Part shown: piece after piece, positions 24,101-29,754 of the stretch | Position numbering within the stretch: the stretch's first letter is position 1 | Layout of the letters: each line of letters starts with the position of its first letter | Source: Candidula unifasciata | Lineage: Eukaryota; Mollusca; Gastropoda; Stylommatophora; Geomitridae | Length of the DNA: 64,000 bases | Direction: 5' to 3' | NCBI GenBank assembly: GCA_905116865.2 | Contig: CAJHNH020004602.1 | Coordinates: 1,165,378 to 1,229,377, forward strand | Notes under the pieces: model-generated | The model's input: only the letters and a program-made list of their open reading frames with translations | Database searches by the model: none | Told to the model about the DNA's origin: nothing | Position numbers and translations under genes: made by a program

Positions 24101-24902
24101 TTTTCTGGAGCAATTAGTCAGATGAAAAATAAGTCTGTGACAGTGCCTCAATGACCAGTATAGGGCTGTGAGGTATTAGGGCTCTGTAGTTTTACAGAAA
24201 ACAATGCAAAAAAGAGAAGACAGCTCTGATGTTTCCTGCCTCTACCAACATCAAGAGATGATCCTAAAGTATCATAACCCCAAGAGACTGAATGTTGCAT
24301 TAAAAATCAACATTACTGACATTCCCATAAGCGCTCCAACCCAATTTATAGCAGCTAGCACAGGGTTCCAATTCTAATGGTACCAGTAACAGTCTGAATG
24401 TATTTCCGCCTCACCTTCCCCGTGAATGTTGAGCACAGGCCAGCTCCCATTGGCCCTGAAATCATGAGGATCTATTTGTGACTCCGCACTGTTCACTCGC
24501 TCCAAAAGGACCCTTACAAAATCTAGCTTGTCATGGATCAATTCACCACCAAGTAGTGCAGAACTAGCCATGTGCCTGTTTGTTTCCCAGCATACTTACA
24601 TTACCTGGAGAAAATAGCTAAATAAAGGACACTAACTACTCAGGACCTCTGAAGCGATACTGGCCATTGCAGGGAGAACGCCTGTCTCCACCTTCCTCAA
24701 CCTGAACATGAGAAAATGATCATAAAGAACGATAACTCTAAGAAATAATACTGACACAGCTAAAATGACACAGCAAAGTGTATTAATACAAAAGAACTGT
24801 TGGGATTTACCTCGACCCTCTGCCAATAGGATTTCCTGTTCTATTGATCAGTCCTCTGGGAATGTCACTGGGCAAACCATCACCACCAGGTCCCGATGCC
24901 AT
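9004..24902 (-). CDS. POLR3D: POLR3D (RPC4), RNA polymerase III subunit, complete gene of 10 coding exons
   Basis: RPC4 is a Pol III-specific subunit that pairs with RPC5 in the TFIIF-like subcomplex of the nuclear polymerase, acting in initiation, termination and reinitiation on tRNA and 5S genes. Coding exons: 24811-24902, 23504-23608, 22208-22401, 20640-20818, 17954-18065, 15673-15720, 14594-14719, 11943-12061, 10175-10324, 9004-9129. They sum to 1251 nt, giving 416 residues plus TGA, against 398 in human. Every junction is GT/AG and every phase matches. Family signatures: SRDLTLGG near residues 40-47, an RGRGRGRG basic stretch at 96-104, LLFIQFPDTLPG at 290-301, the YKSGKAELLLG strand pair, and SHKLVITPDY near the end. 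A CAG three bases before the ATG suggests a spliced 5'UTR exon further upstream. The oddity is 17 consecutive glycines at residues 140-156. Identity is very secure; exon 6 rests mainly on phase. Confidence 0.96.
9280..9405 (+). mobile_element. RTE-1 LINE fragment with GAA tail
   Basis: GGAGGTCAAAAGAAATT to AAATCAGTACTGTTGTATGG matches the start of the RTE-1 fragment at 17130. It then jumps to a GAAGAAGAA tail facing a TTC run, so it is internally deleted. Confidence 0.7.
9533..9745 (-). mobile_element. SINE-B copy
   Basis: Shares TGTGGTTTACAG.TAGGCTG and a SINE-A-like end (ATGGATCTATTG, AACTCACACAGGGAG) with 37590-37805 and 42950-43075. It looks like a relative of SINE-A with a different body. 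Confidence 0.65.
10175..10324 (-). CDS. POLR3D: POLR3D coding exon 9
   Basis: Encodes LVKRLGSCQLKDCAEGYMG and then KLRVYKSGKAELLLGD, matching LTEGQVGKLLIRKSGRVQLLLG of human RPC4. It starts after AACCAG in phase 0; an ATG near its start is internal. Donor GTTTGT. Confidence 0.95.
10495..10590 (-). mobile_element. SINE-C fragment
   Basis: GGGTGATGTGGTCAGCA, then GGTACCCATTTGAGGCTGGG matches the reverse complement of the SINE-C body (31600-31680) and the copy at 53320-53400. Confidence 0.7.
10868..11005. mobile_element. hAT-like terminal fragment
   Basis: ACAGGGCTATTCAACTGTCAG and a following GGCCCAATGCCAGTTGTATT resemble the start of 43408. Non-autonomous hAT remnant, weak. Confidence 0.4.
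11060..11460 (+). pseudogene. Penelope-like element 3' fragment
   Basis: The plus frame reads RKSLEHRFIYTLGTLAPSGLN, the C-terminal motif after the GIY-YIG nuclease of Penelope-like elements. GTGCTGAAAAAGGCTCCATA follows near 11335, of the same 3'UTR type as in the 3190-4066 copy. Lies in POLR3D intron 8. Confidence 0.65.
11575..11880 (-). mobile_element. LINE-G 3'-end fragment
   Basis: On the minus strand it matches the copies at 16450, 59290 and 62870 (GCAGGTGATATCTGCAGCAA region). A 15-nt C run sits inside at 11694-11708. Confidence 0.65.
11943..12061 (-). CDS. POLR3D: POLR3D coding exon 8
   Basis: Opens with EKGELLFIQFPDTLPGLP, nearly identical to the EELLFLQLPDTLPGQP block that defines the RPC4 C-terminal domain. 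It ends in an acidic, serine-rich linker. Acceptor TTTACAG, donor GTATAA. Confidence 0.95.
12925..13195 (+). mobile_element. RTE-3 LINE 3'-end fragment
   Basis: Plus-strand sequence with GGAATATTTTGGGCACATCAT (a YFGHI-like motif), AGAATGGAATGGAAGAA and a GGCACAACAGGATG end, parallel to 21015-21195 and 17815-17935. Degenerate RTE C-terminus. Confidence 0.65.
13393..13412. repeat. GT microsatellite
   Basis: About ten GT units with one C interruption. Confidence 0.9.
13505..13790 (-). mobile_element. SINE-E copy 2 (tRNA-like head)
   Basis: On the minus strand it begins GTCTTCGTGGCGAAGTGGTC, an A-box-like start, with a B-box-like GTGGGTTCATTTCACGG about 30 bases on. The body then matches 5137-5372. 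tRNA-Leu/Ser-like head; lies in POLR3D intron 7. Confidence 0.7.
14300..14332. repeat. GT run followed by G run
   Basis: TGTGTGTGTGTG then GGGGAAAGG and a long G run. Confidence 0.85.
14594..14719 (-). CDS. POLR3D: POLR3D coding exon 7
   Basis: Encodes an acidic start (EEVMDVDEVD) and then LPPPANVREIFNVSTKSG, which sits where human RPC4 has its VAELLRELSL segment. Acceptor TTTTCAG, donor GTAGCA. Confidence 0.9.
14786..14866 (-). mobile_element. SINE-A partial copy, left of inverted group
   Basis: GAACTCTGGCAGAAAGTTTT to CAGGACTTGAATGTTGCAT, the 3' half of SINE-A in minus orientation. It butts directly onto the plus-oriented copy that follows. Confidence 0.75.
14867..15137 (+). mobile_element. 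SINE-A copy, near full length, plus orientation
   Basis: Runs from GTGTGGGTTCTGGAGCCCC through TGCCTCCCCAACAAGCATGT and ACCAGAACTTTCCACCAGAA to an AAAGAAGAAGAA tail. One of the clearest plus-strand copies; here the internal C tract is still short (CCTCCCC). Confidence 0.85.
15139..15225 (-). mobile_element. SINE-A fragment, right of inverted group
   Basis: GCATGCACATCTGTTCTACAG to CCTCCCAGGCAGACACATG, the central SINE-A part in minus orientation. Confidence 0.65.
15673..15720 (-). CDS. POLR3D: POLR3D coding exon 6 (short)
   Basis: A 48-nt exon encoding about 16 residues (LGEPDNALDFLPPIE). It has no strong family motif. Support is a CTCCAG acceptor, a GTGATA donor, and phase 1 on both sides, which joins exon 5 to exon 7. 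It could be skipped without breaking the frame. Confidence 0.72.
15900..16378 (+). pseudogene. LINE-J RNase H remnant
   Basis: A continuous 159-codon frame encodes KTGMLRAEWQASLVRSWLVS, FSPGHAGVVGNEQVDRLAGS and a C-terminal tail, the last half of a Jockey-like RNase H. The N-terminal catalytic residues are absent. Lies antisense in POLR3D intron 5, with its left edge 180 bp from exon 6. Confidence 0.8.
16450..16660 (-). mobile_element. LINE-G 3'-end fragment
   Basis: CCTTGAGGTTCACTGCTGTGG to TCTACTTCCATTTAACAC parallels 11640-11790 and 62900-63060. Confidence 0.65.
16755..16920. mobile_element. Mariner-like terminal fragment
   Basis: GAGGGGTGATCCATAAGTCC is a typical mariner inverted-terminus sequence, followed by about 150 bp of non-coding sequence. 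No partner terminus was found nearby. Confidence 0.5.
16935..17110 (+). repeat. GC-richer repeat ahead of RTE-1 fragment
   Basis: Contains GGCATGTCGTAAGAGGCGAC and CTAGCTACCTCATCCTGTAA, compositionally different from its flanks, ending in CCAACCAACC. Probably an independent retroelement scrap; family not identified. Confidence 0.4.
17111..17626 (+). pseudogene. RTE-1 LINE C-terminal fragment with GAA tail
   Basis: An open 160-codon frame encodes SVLLYGAETWRTTKTITNKL, RRWHWIGHTLRKQEN, a KGRPKNTWRRELE block and DRTTWRELVEG, the C-terminus of RTE-type reverse transcriptase proteins. It is 5'-truncated past the catalytic motif. GGCAGAAGAAGAAGAATTAG follows the stop. Recent enough to lack stops; lies antisense in POLR3D intron 5. 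Confidence 0.85.
17815..17935 (+). mobile_element. RTE-3 3'-end scrap
   Basis: CACAGGACAGAACAGAATGA to GGCATAACAAGACAATCATG parallels 21090-21190. Confidence 0.5.
17954..18065 (-). CDS. POLR3D: POLR3D coding exon 5
   Basis: Encodes FISDLSSGDPNMAPIRLPLN, matching the NMPVQLPL block of RPC4, followed by a KQEVKPEVKVK tail. Acceptor TTGCAG, donor GTACTG. Confidence 0.92.
18180..19080 (+). pseudogene. Mariner-like transposase pseudogene 1, internally deleted
   Basis: Plus frames contain an N-terminal helix-turn-helix region (QVYGDNCLSGAQIFRWYSRF, then RPGRPI and FTVRMMADESGI). It then passes abruptly to the C-terminal block (LSPSDYFLFPKLKLPLKGRL). The part with the first catalytic aspartates is missing, and at least one frame has a stop. 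Inactive; in POLR3D intron 4, antisense to the gene. Confidence 0.85.
19255..20440 (+). pseudogene. Mariner-like transposase pseudogene 2, frameshifted
   Basis: Diverged from copy 1. Recognisable blocks in shifting frames: QYRKVSAR, a KEWRHIS..KPK segment, and the HDNAQLHTA / YSPDLAPNEFHL catalytic region. Multiple frameshifts and stops. The left end near 19265 (TATGAGGGGGCTTCAAATG) resembles a mariner terminus. Confidence 0.8.
19363..19416 (+). mobile_element. 54-bp LINE-J 3'-end scrap
   Basis: GCATGGGAATGCTCCGAGTG and GATGTCAATTCTTGACTCAA match the LINE-J 3' end. TAAGCATG occurs on both sides, a possible 8-bp target duplication, though AGCATG is also native to LINE-J. Confidence 0.55.
20470..20530. 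repeat. C-rich and A homopolymers
   Basis: Two C runs (from 20471) and a 13-nt A run just downstream of mariner 2. Confidence 0.85.
20640..20818 (-). CDS. POLR3D: POLR3D coding exon 4 (polyglycine)
   Basis: Residues 131-190. After WSRGSGGS come 17 glycines in mixed GGT/GGA/GGG/GGC codons, then an acidic block ending KLFDSLMRDD that aligns with the LEKDDF region of human RPC4. The donor GTAGGT is preferred over the GTACAC four bases on, because only it joins exon 5 in frame (DD followed by FISD). Confidence 0.92.
21015..21200 (+). mobile_element. RTE-3 LINE 3' end with GAT tail
   Basis: GGATAGAATGGAATGGAGGA then GATATAACAGGACGATAATGA and GATGATGAT, the RTE-style microsatellite 3' terminus. 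Confidence 0.65.
21471..21490. repeat. C homopolymer
   Basis: About 12 consecutive C followed by ACA. Flanking sequence not recognised. Confidence 0.8.
22208..22401 (-). CDS. POLR3D: POLR3D coding exon 3 (RG-rich block)
   Basis: Residues 66-131. It has a serine-rich start, an RGRGRGRG run and then SEFAYGPMG, matching the GRGRGR and FEQGPAE blocks of the human protein. Acceptor TTTCTAG, donor GTAAGT. Confidence 0.93.
22830..23125 (-). mobile_element. SINE-A copy, full length
   Basis: Reads CTATCTTCTTCTTCAGTTCAC (tail), GTGAACTCTGGCGGAAGG, TTCCTTGCCTCTCAGGCAGA and GCAGTGGGTCTATTC, ending GGGGCTCTGGAACT. Lies in the sense orientation of POLR3D, in intron 2. Confidence 0.85.
23504..23608 (-). 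CDS. POLR3D: POLR3D coding exon 2
   Basis: Encodes LPSVRGSRDLTLGG and then a KKVFKPN segment, the best conserved N-terminal block of RPC4. Acceptor TTGCAG, donor GTAAGT; it enters at phase 2 and leaves at phase 2. Confidence 0.95.
23742..23930. mobile_element. Mariner-like end fragment
   Basis: GTGAAGGATGTTCAGAAAGTA is a mariner-type terminus; about 180 bp of diverged sequence follows. Confidence 0.4.
24300..24690 (-). pseudogene. LINE-J RNase H remnant
   Basis: The minus strand encodes a diverged LRKVETGVLPAM helix, SSALLGGELIHDKLDFVRVL and a cysteine-poor tail, parallel to 2650-3060 and 15930-16340. Stops break the frame. Lies between POLR3D exons 1 and 2. Confidence 0.75.
24811..24902 (-). 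CDS. POLR3D: POLR3D coding exon 1 (start)
   Basis: Starts ATG GCA TCG and encodes residues 1-30 plus two bases, including GLINRTGNPIGRG, which parallels the GLIGRR segment of vertebrate RPC4. The donor is GTAAAT. An acceptor-like TTTACAG lies just upstream, so the first exon is probably non-coding and lies to the right. Confidence 0.93.
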
Positions 24903-25494
24903 GCTCTGTAAATTTATCAGCAAACACAGCAGCAATCTGAAAATGCATCAACACCTGTTTACTCAACTTTCAAATTTTCATTTACAGCATGCAGAGTGGC
25001 TTGCATAACTTGATAAGACCCAGATCAAGGATTTTCTGTCCAGAACATTTGGAATAAACACTGACTACGTCTAAGTTCTCTAATCAGCTAATGCTTTTGA
25101 TCTGTTTTGCAGAGCACTACTACACTCCAAAGAAACTGTACTGTAAATGATCTACAATGGGAATATTGTGAATGCAAACCTGAGCCAGTTGATATAAACT
25201 CAAGCCATGGGTAAAGAATAATTTGACAAACAAACCAGTGCAGTCATACAGGTGCCATTTACAATTTGATAGGCTGCTGGACACACCTTGAGCATTTCCA
25301 GATAAATAATATTAGATTGCTGGATAGCAATGTTGAAAATGAAATATTTACACACACCCACACAAAACACTGCAGGGCCACAACATTAAGTAACAATTCC
25401 GCCTGATAAAAATAACTGTGTACACAGTTTTTTAATTAATATTCGTTTGGTTCTTGCTCATATCATATTGACCATAACTATACTTTAACTTTAT

Positions 25495-26178
25495 TTACAG
25501 TGTAGTCTTAAGTAAAGGAGGTCAAACTGTAACAAATTTAAAGTTTGCAGATGACATCGATGGGTTGGACGGGAAGAACAAGAGCTAGTCGAGCTTGCAA
25601 ATCTGCTCTATGAAACATCGACCAAGTATGGCATGGAAATAAACGCAGAAAAAAAACCAAAGGTAATGACTAATTAATAATCCAGCTGGATTAACTTCAC
25701 CAAAGCACGTTAAAGATCAAAAATTAGAACAAGTCAATCATTTCAAATATTTAGGGTCCATATTAAGTGACCTCGGGTCAAGACAAGAAATCATGTCTAG
25801 GATTGTTCAGATGACATCAGTCCTTGCCAAGCAGCAAACACAATGGAGATGCAAGAACACTCCATGCAAAACTAAGATTCAATTGCTCAGAGCAGCAGCT
25901 ATTAGTACATTTACATATGGCTGTGAAATGTGAACCCTAACAGCTGAACTCAAAAGGAAGACACTGGACACAAGCACTGGAAATGCCATGTTTCAGAAAA
26001 ATTCTTGGCATTTCATACAGGTACAGTGAAATGGCAGAAAATGCAATGGTCTGGTGACGTAATAAGATCTAACCGCCTCTCAGAAAACAATACTGCAGAG
26101 CTCAGTAGAAGGAAAGAGAAAAAGAAAAGGCAGACCAAGAAAGACTTGGTTACAAAACTTGACTGACTGGATAGGCTG
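25495..26178 (+). pseudogene. RTE-2 LINE reverse-transcriptase fragment
   Basis: Plus-strand frames encode TNLKFADDIDGL (the reverse transcriptase FADD box), a KYGMEINAEK motif, NHFKYLGSILSD and KGRPRKTWLQNLTDWIG. At least two stops. Interrupted at the DWIG codons by the MITE that follows. Confidence 0.85.
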
Positions 26179-26750
26179 CTATCCCCCCAATAATGGTTCC
26201 AAATTATCGCAGCTCAATAAATACCCTAACAGGGCCTCAATGTTTGTGACTGTGCCGCCAGGAAACTGCGCTAAAAATTCAGTAAACAACGCGCGACTAG
26301 TGCTGCTGTGGTCGCGTCCGCATAAGTTCCATCCACCGCCTTCTCCATATAAATAGAGTCGGCCGTGGTTCCACCCATAATCCTTCACTAGACTGTGTTG
26401 CGATTCCACTGTTGTGACAGATTCTGGTGGCGGTGTTGTAATTGCAATACTTCTGGCCCTAACCCTAAACCTAGGACCCAGGGGAGAAGTTAAACCTAGG
26501 ACCCAGGGGAGAAGTTAAACCTAGGACCCAGGGAAGAAGTTAAACCTAGGACCCAGGGAAGAAGTTAAACCTAGCACTCAGTGTCAGAGCTGTAGACACC
26601 CTAGATGATTTGGGACCGTTATTTGGAGGAGCGTTTCCTGCGTTATGCGGTATATTCACCAGAAAGAAATTTGCAATCTACCTATGACTGAGGTCCTGTT
26701 AGGGTATTTTCTTAGCCTCGATACTTTGGGACCGTTATTCGGAGGATAGC
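26179..26750. mobile_element. MITE with about 63-bp inverted ends, inside the RTE-2 copy
   Basis: Left end GCTATCCCCCCAATAATGG...AAATACCCTAACAGGGCCTC is the inverted partner, at roughly 80 percent, of right end GAGGTCCTGTTAGGGTATTT...GGGACCGTTATTCGGAGGAT. A GGGACCGTTATTTGGAGG block also occurs internally at 26611-26628. No transposase frame. Confidence 0.8.
26467..26574. repeat. 25-bp tandem repeat, about 4.3 copies
   Basis: Unit AAACCTAGGACCCAGGGGAG plus AAGTT, with two units differing by one G/A. Internal to the MITE. Confidence 0.95.
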
Positions 26751-26885
26751 CCGAAAGGCCTCAGGCATGCAACTTTATGTTTATGTCTATCGCAACTGAC
26801 CGCCAAAGGTGGAGAGAGCTGATCAGACAGCCAATAGCAACTGGTTACCCGATGACATGCAGTGTTACTGGATAATGATGATGAT
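26751..26885 (+). mobile_element. RTE-2 3' end after MITE insertion
   Basis: Resumes with TCGCAACTGACCGCCAAAGG (an LTDRQRWREL motif) and ends TACTGGATAATGATGATGATG. Confidence 0.75.
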
Positions 26886-26979
26886 GAGTCTCAGAACAGC
26901 TATCGGAAGCGTTGACACCACAGTGACCAGATGAGCCGCGATTCAGATGTTAAAAATTATAATATTATATATGTGTCGT

Positions 26980-27320
26980 TCAACCCCACCAGGGCCAGCG
27001 TACAATGAGCGACTAACACCCGGTGACGCAACAAAGTGCCACAGTGCCACCAATTCCAATTGTATGAGGATAACCCGAGTGAGTACAAGTCTCAATCGTT
27101 AGGTTATATTGTATATTATATTAGGGCCCCCGACACAGTCCCATATATTGAGATGGCGAGTCGTTTCGAAAGTTCATCTTGCAAATACTTCAAATAGTAA
27201 GTAAAAAATTTTTACCCACCAGAGGCAGGACTCAAACTGTTTTCATAACATAAACACCCGGGTGACACAAACTTTGTGTCAAAGTGCCATTATGCCGATG
27301 AGGATCACGCGTTCAACAGT
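26980..27320 (-). repeat. Two related segments, possible SINE pair
   Basis: ACACCCGGTGACGCAACAAAGTGCC (27018) and ACACCCGGGTGACACAAACTTTGTGTCAAAGTGCC (27264) are similar, each followed by a GAGGATAACC/GAGGATCACG block. On the minus strand GTTTGAGTCCTGCCTCTGGT has a B-box look. Family unknown. Confidence 0.45.
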
Positions 27321-28122
27321 CAGTACCAGGCTGTTAAATCGGAAAGATGCGTGTTAAAAAATGAAATAAACAACTATAATAAACACATTTGCGATCTGAC
27401 GAACATTGTGTGAACACAAACATTAAACCTTCACGTTGATGCATGCAGCCCCAGGAGGACGTCACTCTCACTGCCCACAAGCAGACGTCTACTGGAGGGG
27501 AGCTCACCCACATATGGCAGGCATTGACTGGGCTGCAGGATTCGGTCGTTGCTACACCAAACATTCAACAATTTTCTGCATATTTTCATCTAGAATAGAG
27601 GCTCGCTTTATTTGTGATAACTGATTTATTTCCTTAGCTAAAAAGTTTCAAAAGAGAACCAGTAAGTTTAAAACAATAAAATTTGGCTTTTTTAATTGTA
27701 TAACAAATAACTATGTTGTCAAGCTGCAGCCGATAGTGCCATTTGAAGTTGCGGCAAGAATAGACTTGTTTGCTTTATTATTATTATTATTTGTTGTTAT
27801 TATTATTATCTTTTAAATTTACCGGTGACAGAAAGAAATTAAAGTATCAAGTATAATGTTACTTATTTATCACTTTGATAGCTTGTAGCTTATGTACTAG
27901 CATTATTGCATTATTGTTATTCAATAACAGTTATTATAACTTATTCAATTGTGCTTTCAACAGGACAATTGTTTAGTTTTAAGCCGTCTTTTTCGTGTTC
28001 CTTTACACACGTACATTCTTGTATAACAAACAAAGCTTACGAATTACAGAAAAACTTCATTAACATGAATTTACTTGATTAACAATTACTTAATTACTTA
28101 ATTAACAAGCAACAAATTTTTT
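27321..28122. other. No gene recognised
   Basis: AT-rich, with a TTA microsatellite at 27775-27812. Possible promoter region of either flanking gene, but no element could be named. Confidence 0.4.
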
Positions 28123-29043
28123 GGCTCTCCTCCAACTTCTACCCCCGCAGTATTGCGGCCTGAAATATCCGTTCAGGGTGCAGTCCAATTAAAAATACGG
28201 ACTTGTCGGAGTTCCCGCCGAGGAACAAAATACGGCAAAACTAGGAGTACCTTACAATGTCACGAGACGCAACATTGCAAACGATAGAAGCGACCGGTGA
28301 CAATGTCGAGCATTTTCTGCAGACGATAAAACGATAAAAGCGACCGTTGACATTTTAAGACATTACAGACGATGAAAGTGATATGGCGGGTAGACCACGC
28401 TCTCCCAAGCAGATTAGCAATACTGTTATCCGATTGAGGATTTAGCAGCGATAGATGTCAGACTTGTCGGCATGCGCAAAACGCGATTAAACTCACCGCC
28501 GAGCGTATCCCCCACGCCGCTACGTACGCACGTGTGGATGGAGGGCTAAACTAGGTGCCTGGGACTCACGAGTAAAGTAATTGGAGAAATTTGCAGGAGA
28601 TGCGGTAGCTGCCGCTCGTGAGTCCCAGCCATCTAGTTTCGTCCCTATCCGCGCCGCGCGGTGGATACTGTCGGCAGTGAGGCATAGTCACAGAAACAGG
28701 TCCGCAAGTAATATATCGCTGAGAGCCTGTTAGAGCATTTGTTTCGTTTTTCCGAGCCGATCCTAGATTTGCCGCGATTTGTTCGTCGGCAGAAAGTTCG
28801 ACAATGGAAAGTGTCAACGGTCGCTATTATCGTCTTCTGATATTATCGTATGCAGTGTTGCGTCTCTAAGAATTGTCAGGTAATCAGAAACAATAAGAAA
28901 CAGGTCTACAAGTAACATATCACTGAGATCCTGTTAGATCATTTGTTTCGTTATACGGAGCCGGCATATTTTTAATTGGACTGCGCCCCGAACGTATATT
29001 TCAGGCCGCAATACTGCGGGGGGTAGAAGTTCGGAGGAGAGCC
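28123..29043. mobile_element. 0.92-kb foldback (long inverted repeat) element
   Basis: Left end GGCTCTCCTCCAACTTCTAC is the inverted partner of right end GTAGAAGTTCGGAGGAGAGCC, and the match extends about 75 bp (AGTATTGCGGCCTGAAATAT / ATATTTCAGGCCGCAATACT). Inner arms also pair (GAGACGCAACATTGC near 28263 with GCAGTGTTGCGTCTC near 28852). CTGGGACTCACGAG / CTCGTGAGTCCCAG forms a central hairpin. A 7-8 bp AATTTTT duplication flanks it. No transposase. Lies about 525 bp upstream of the CBY1 start codon. Confidence 0.88.
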
Positions 29044-29214
29044 AATTTTTCTGCTATTATTAGTGATGCATTATTGATTCATAGTGCACCAAATAGTCCT
29101 CGGTACAAATATTAACGAAAAAATATTTCTCTTAATTTTTTAGTCTCTTTAAATTCATGTTAACATGATTTGAAGGTAGTAGATTCCAGACGATACTGTA
29201 ACCCAAAATCTGTT

Positions 29215-29450
29215 TTAACCGGAAGAATTATTTTCTTCACTTATCCTGTCATCATCATCATGCAACAGGTCCTTCACATAACCACATCTAAAAAGAAAAA
29301 CTTGATCTCTTGACATCTCTGCCGCCTCATGTACTTTTCTACCACAGGTTTTTGTGTGCCTATCTATATGCTGGTCAGCCCCTGGCCCTCTTTCCCAGCA
29401 CCATTCCTCTATTTGGCTTCTATGATTAGTTTCTTGCAATAGAATGTGAT
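29215..29450 (-). pseudogene. LINE C-terminal scrap with GAT tail
   Basis: The minus frame contains KVHEAAEMSRDQVFLFRCG and VKDLLHDDDD, resembling an RTE-like LINE terminus running into an ATC/GAT triplet tail. Weak homology; it could contain 5'UTR sequence of CBY1. Confidence 0.45.
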
Positions 29451-29567
29451 AGGTTTATCTTATCATTTACTGCATTATTATTTGCTGATTCAACTGATGT
29501 AATTGAATCATATTTGATGGTAAAAGAAAAGAAACTGAAGTTAAGATACATCTTTCAGGTGATCACT

Positions 29568-29754
29568 ATGCCGCTAGGTTTGTTTGGAAACAAATTCTCA
29601 CCAAAGAAAACTCCACCGAGGCGTGCACAGTCACTGTCAAACCTGCACCTTGATGCCACAGAATCAAAAGCTGAGTTTGGCCTAGACTATGGTGCCCTCA
29701 AAGTCAGTTTGGGTGGTAATCAAGTTGCATTTGAAAATGGACTGTGGATTACAG
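29568..29754 (+). CDS. CBY1: CBY1 coding exon 1
   Basis: Residues 1-62 plus one base, starting ATG CCG CTA. It contains GNKFSPKKTPPRRAQSLSNL and LDYGALKVSLGG, matching the vertebrate N-terminus. Donor GTAGGT. The exon probably begins at 29559, after TCTTTCAG. Confidence 0.96.

Noticed and set aside
26456..26470. Telomere-like CCCTAA units
   Set aside because: Only two CCCTAA-type units before a 25-bp repeat inside a MITE; not a telomeric array.
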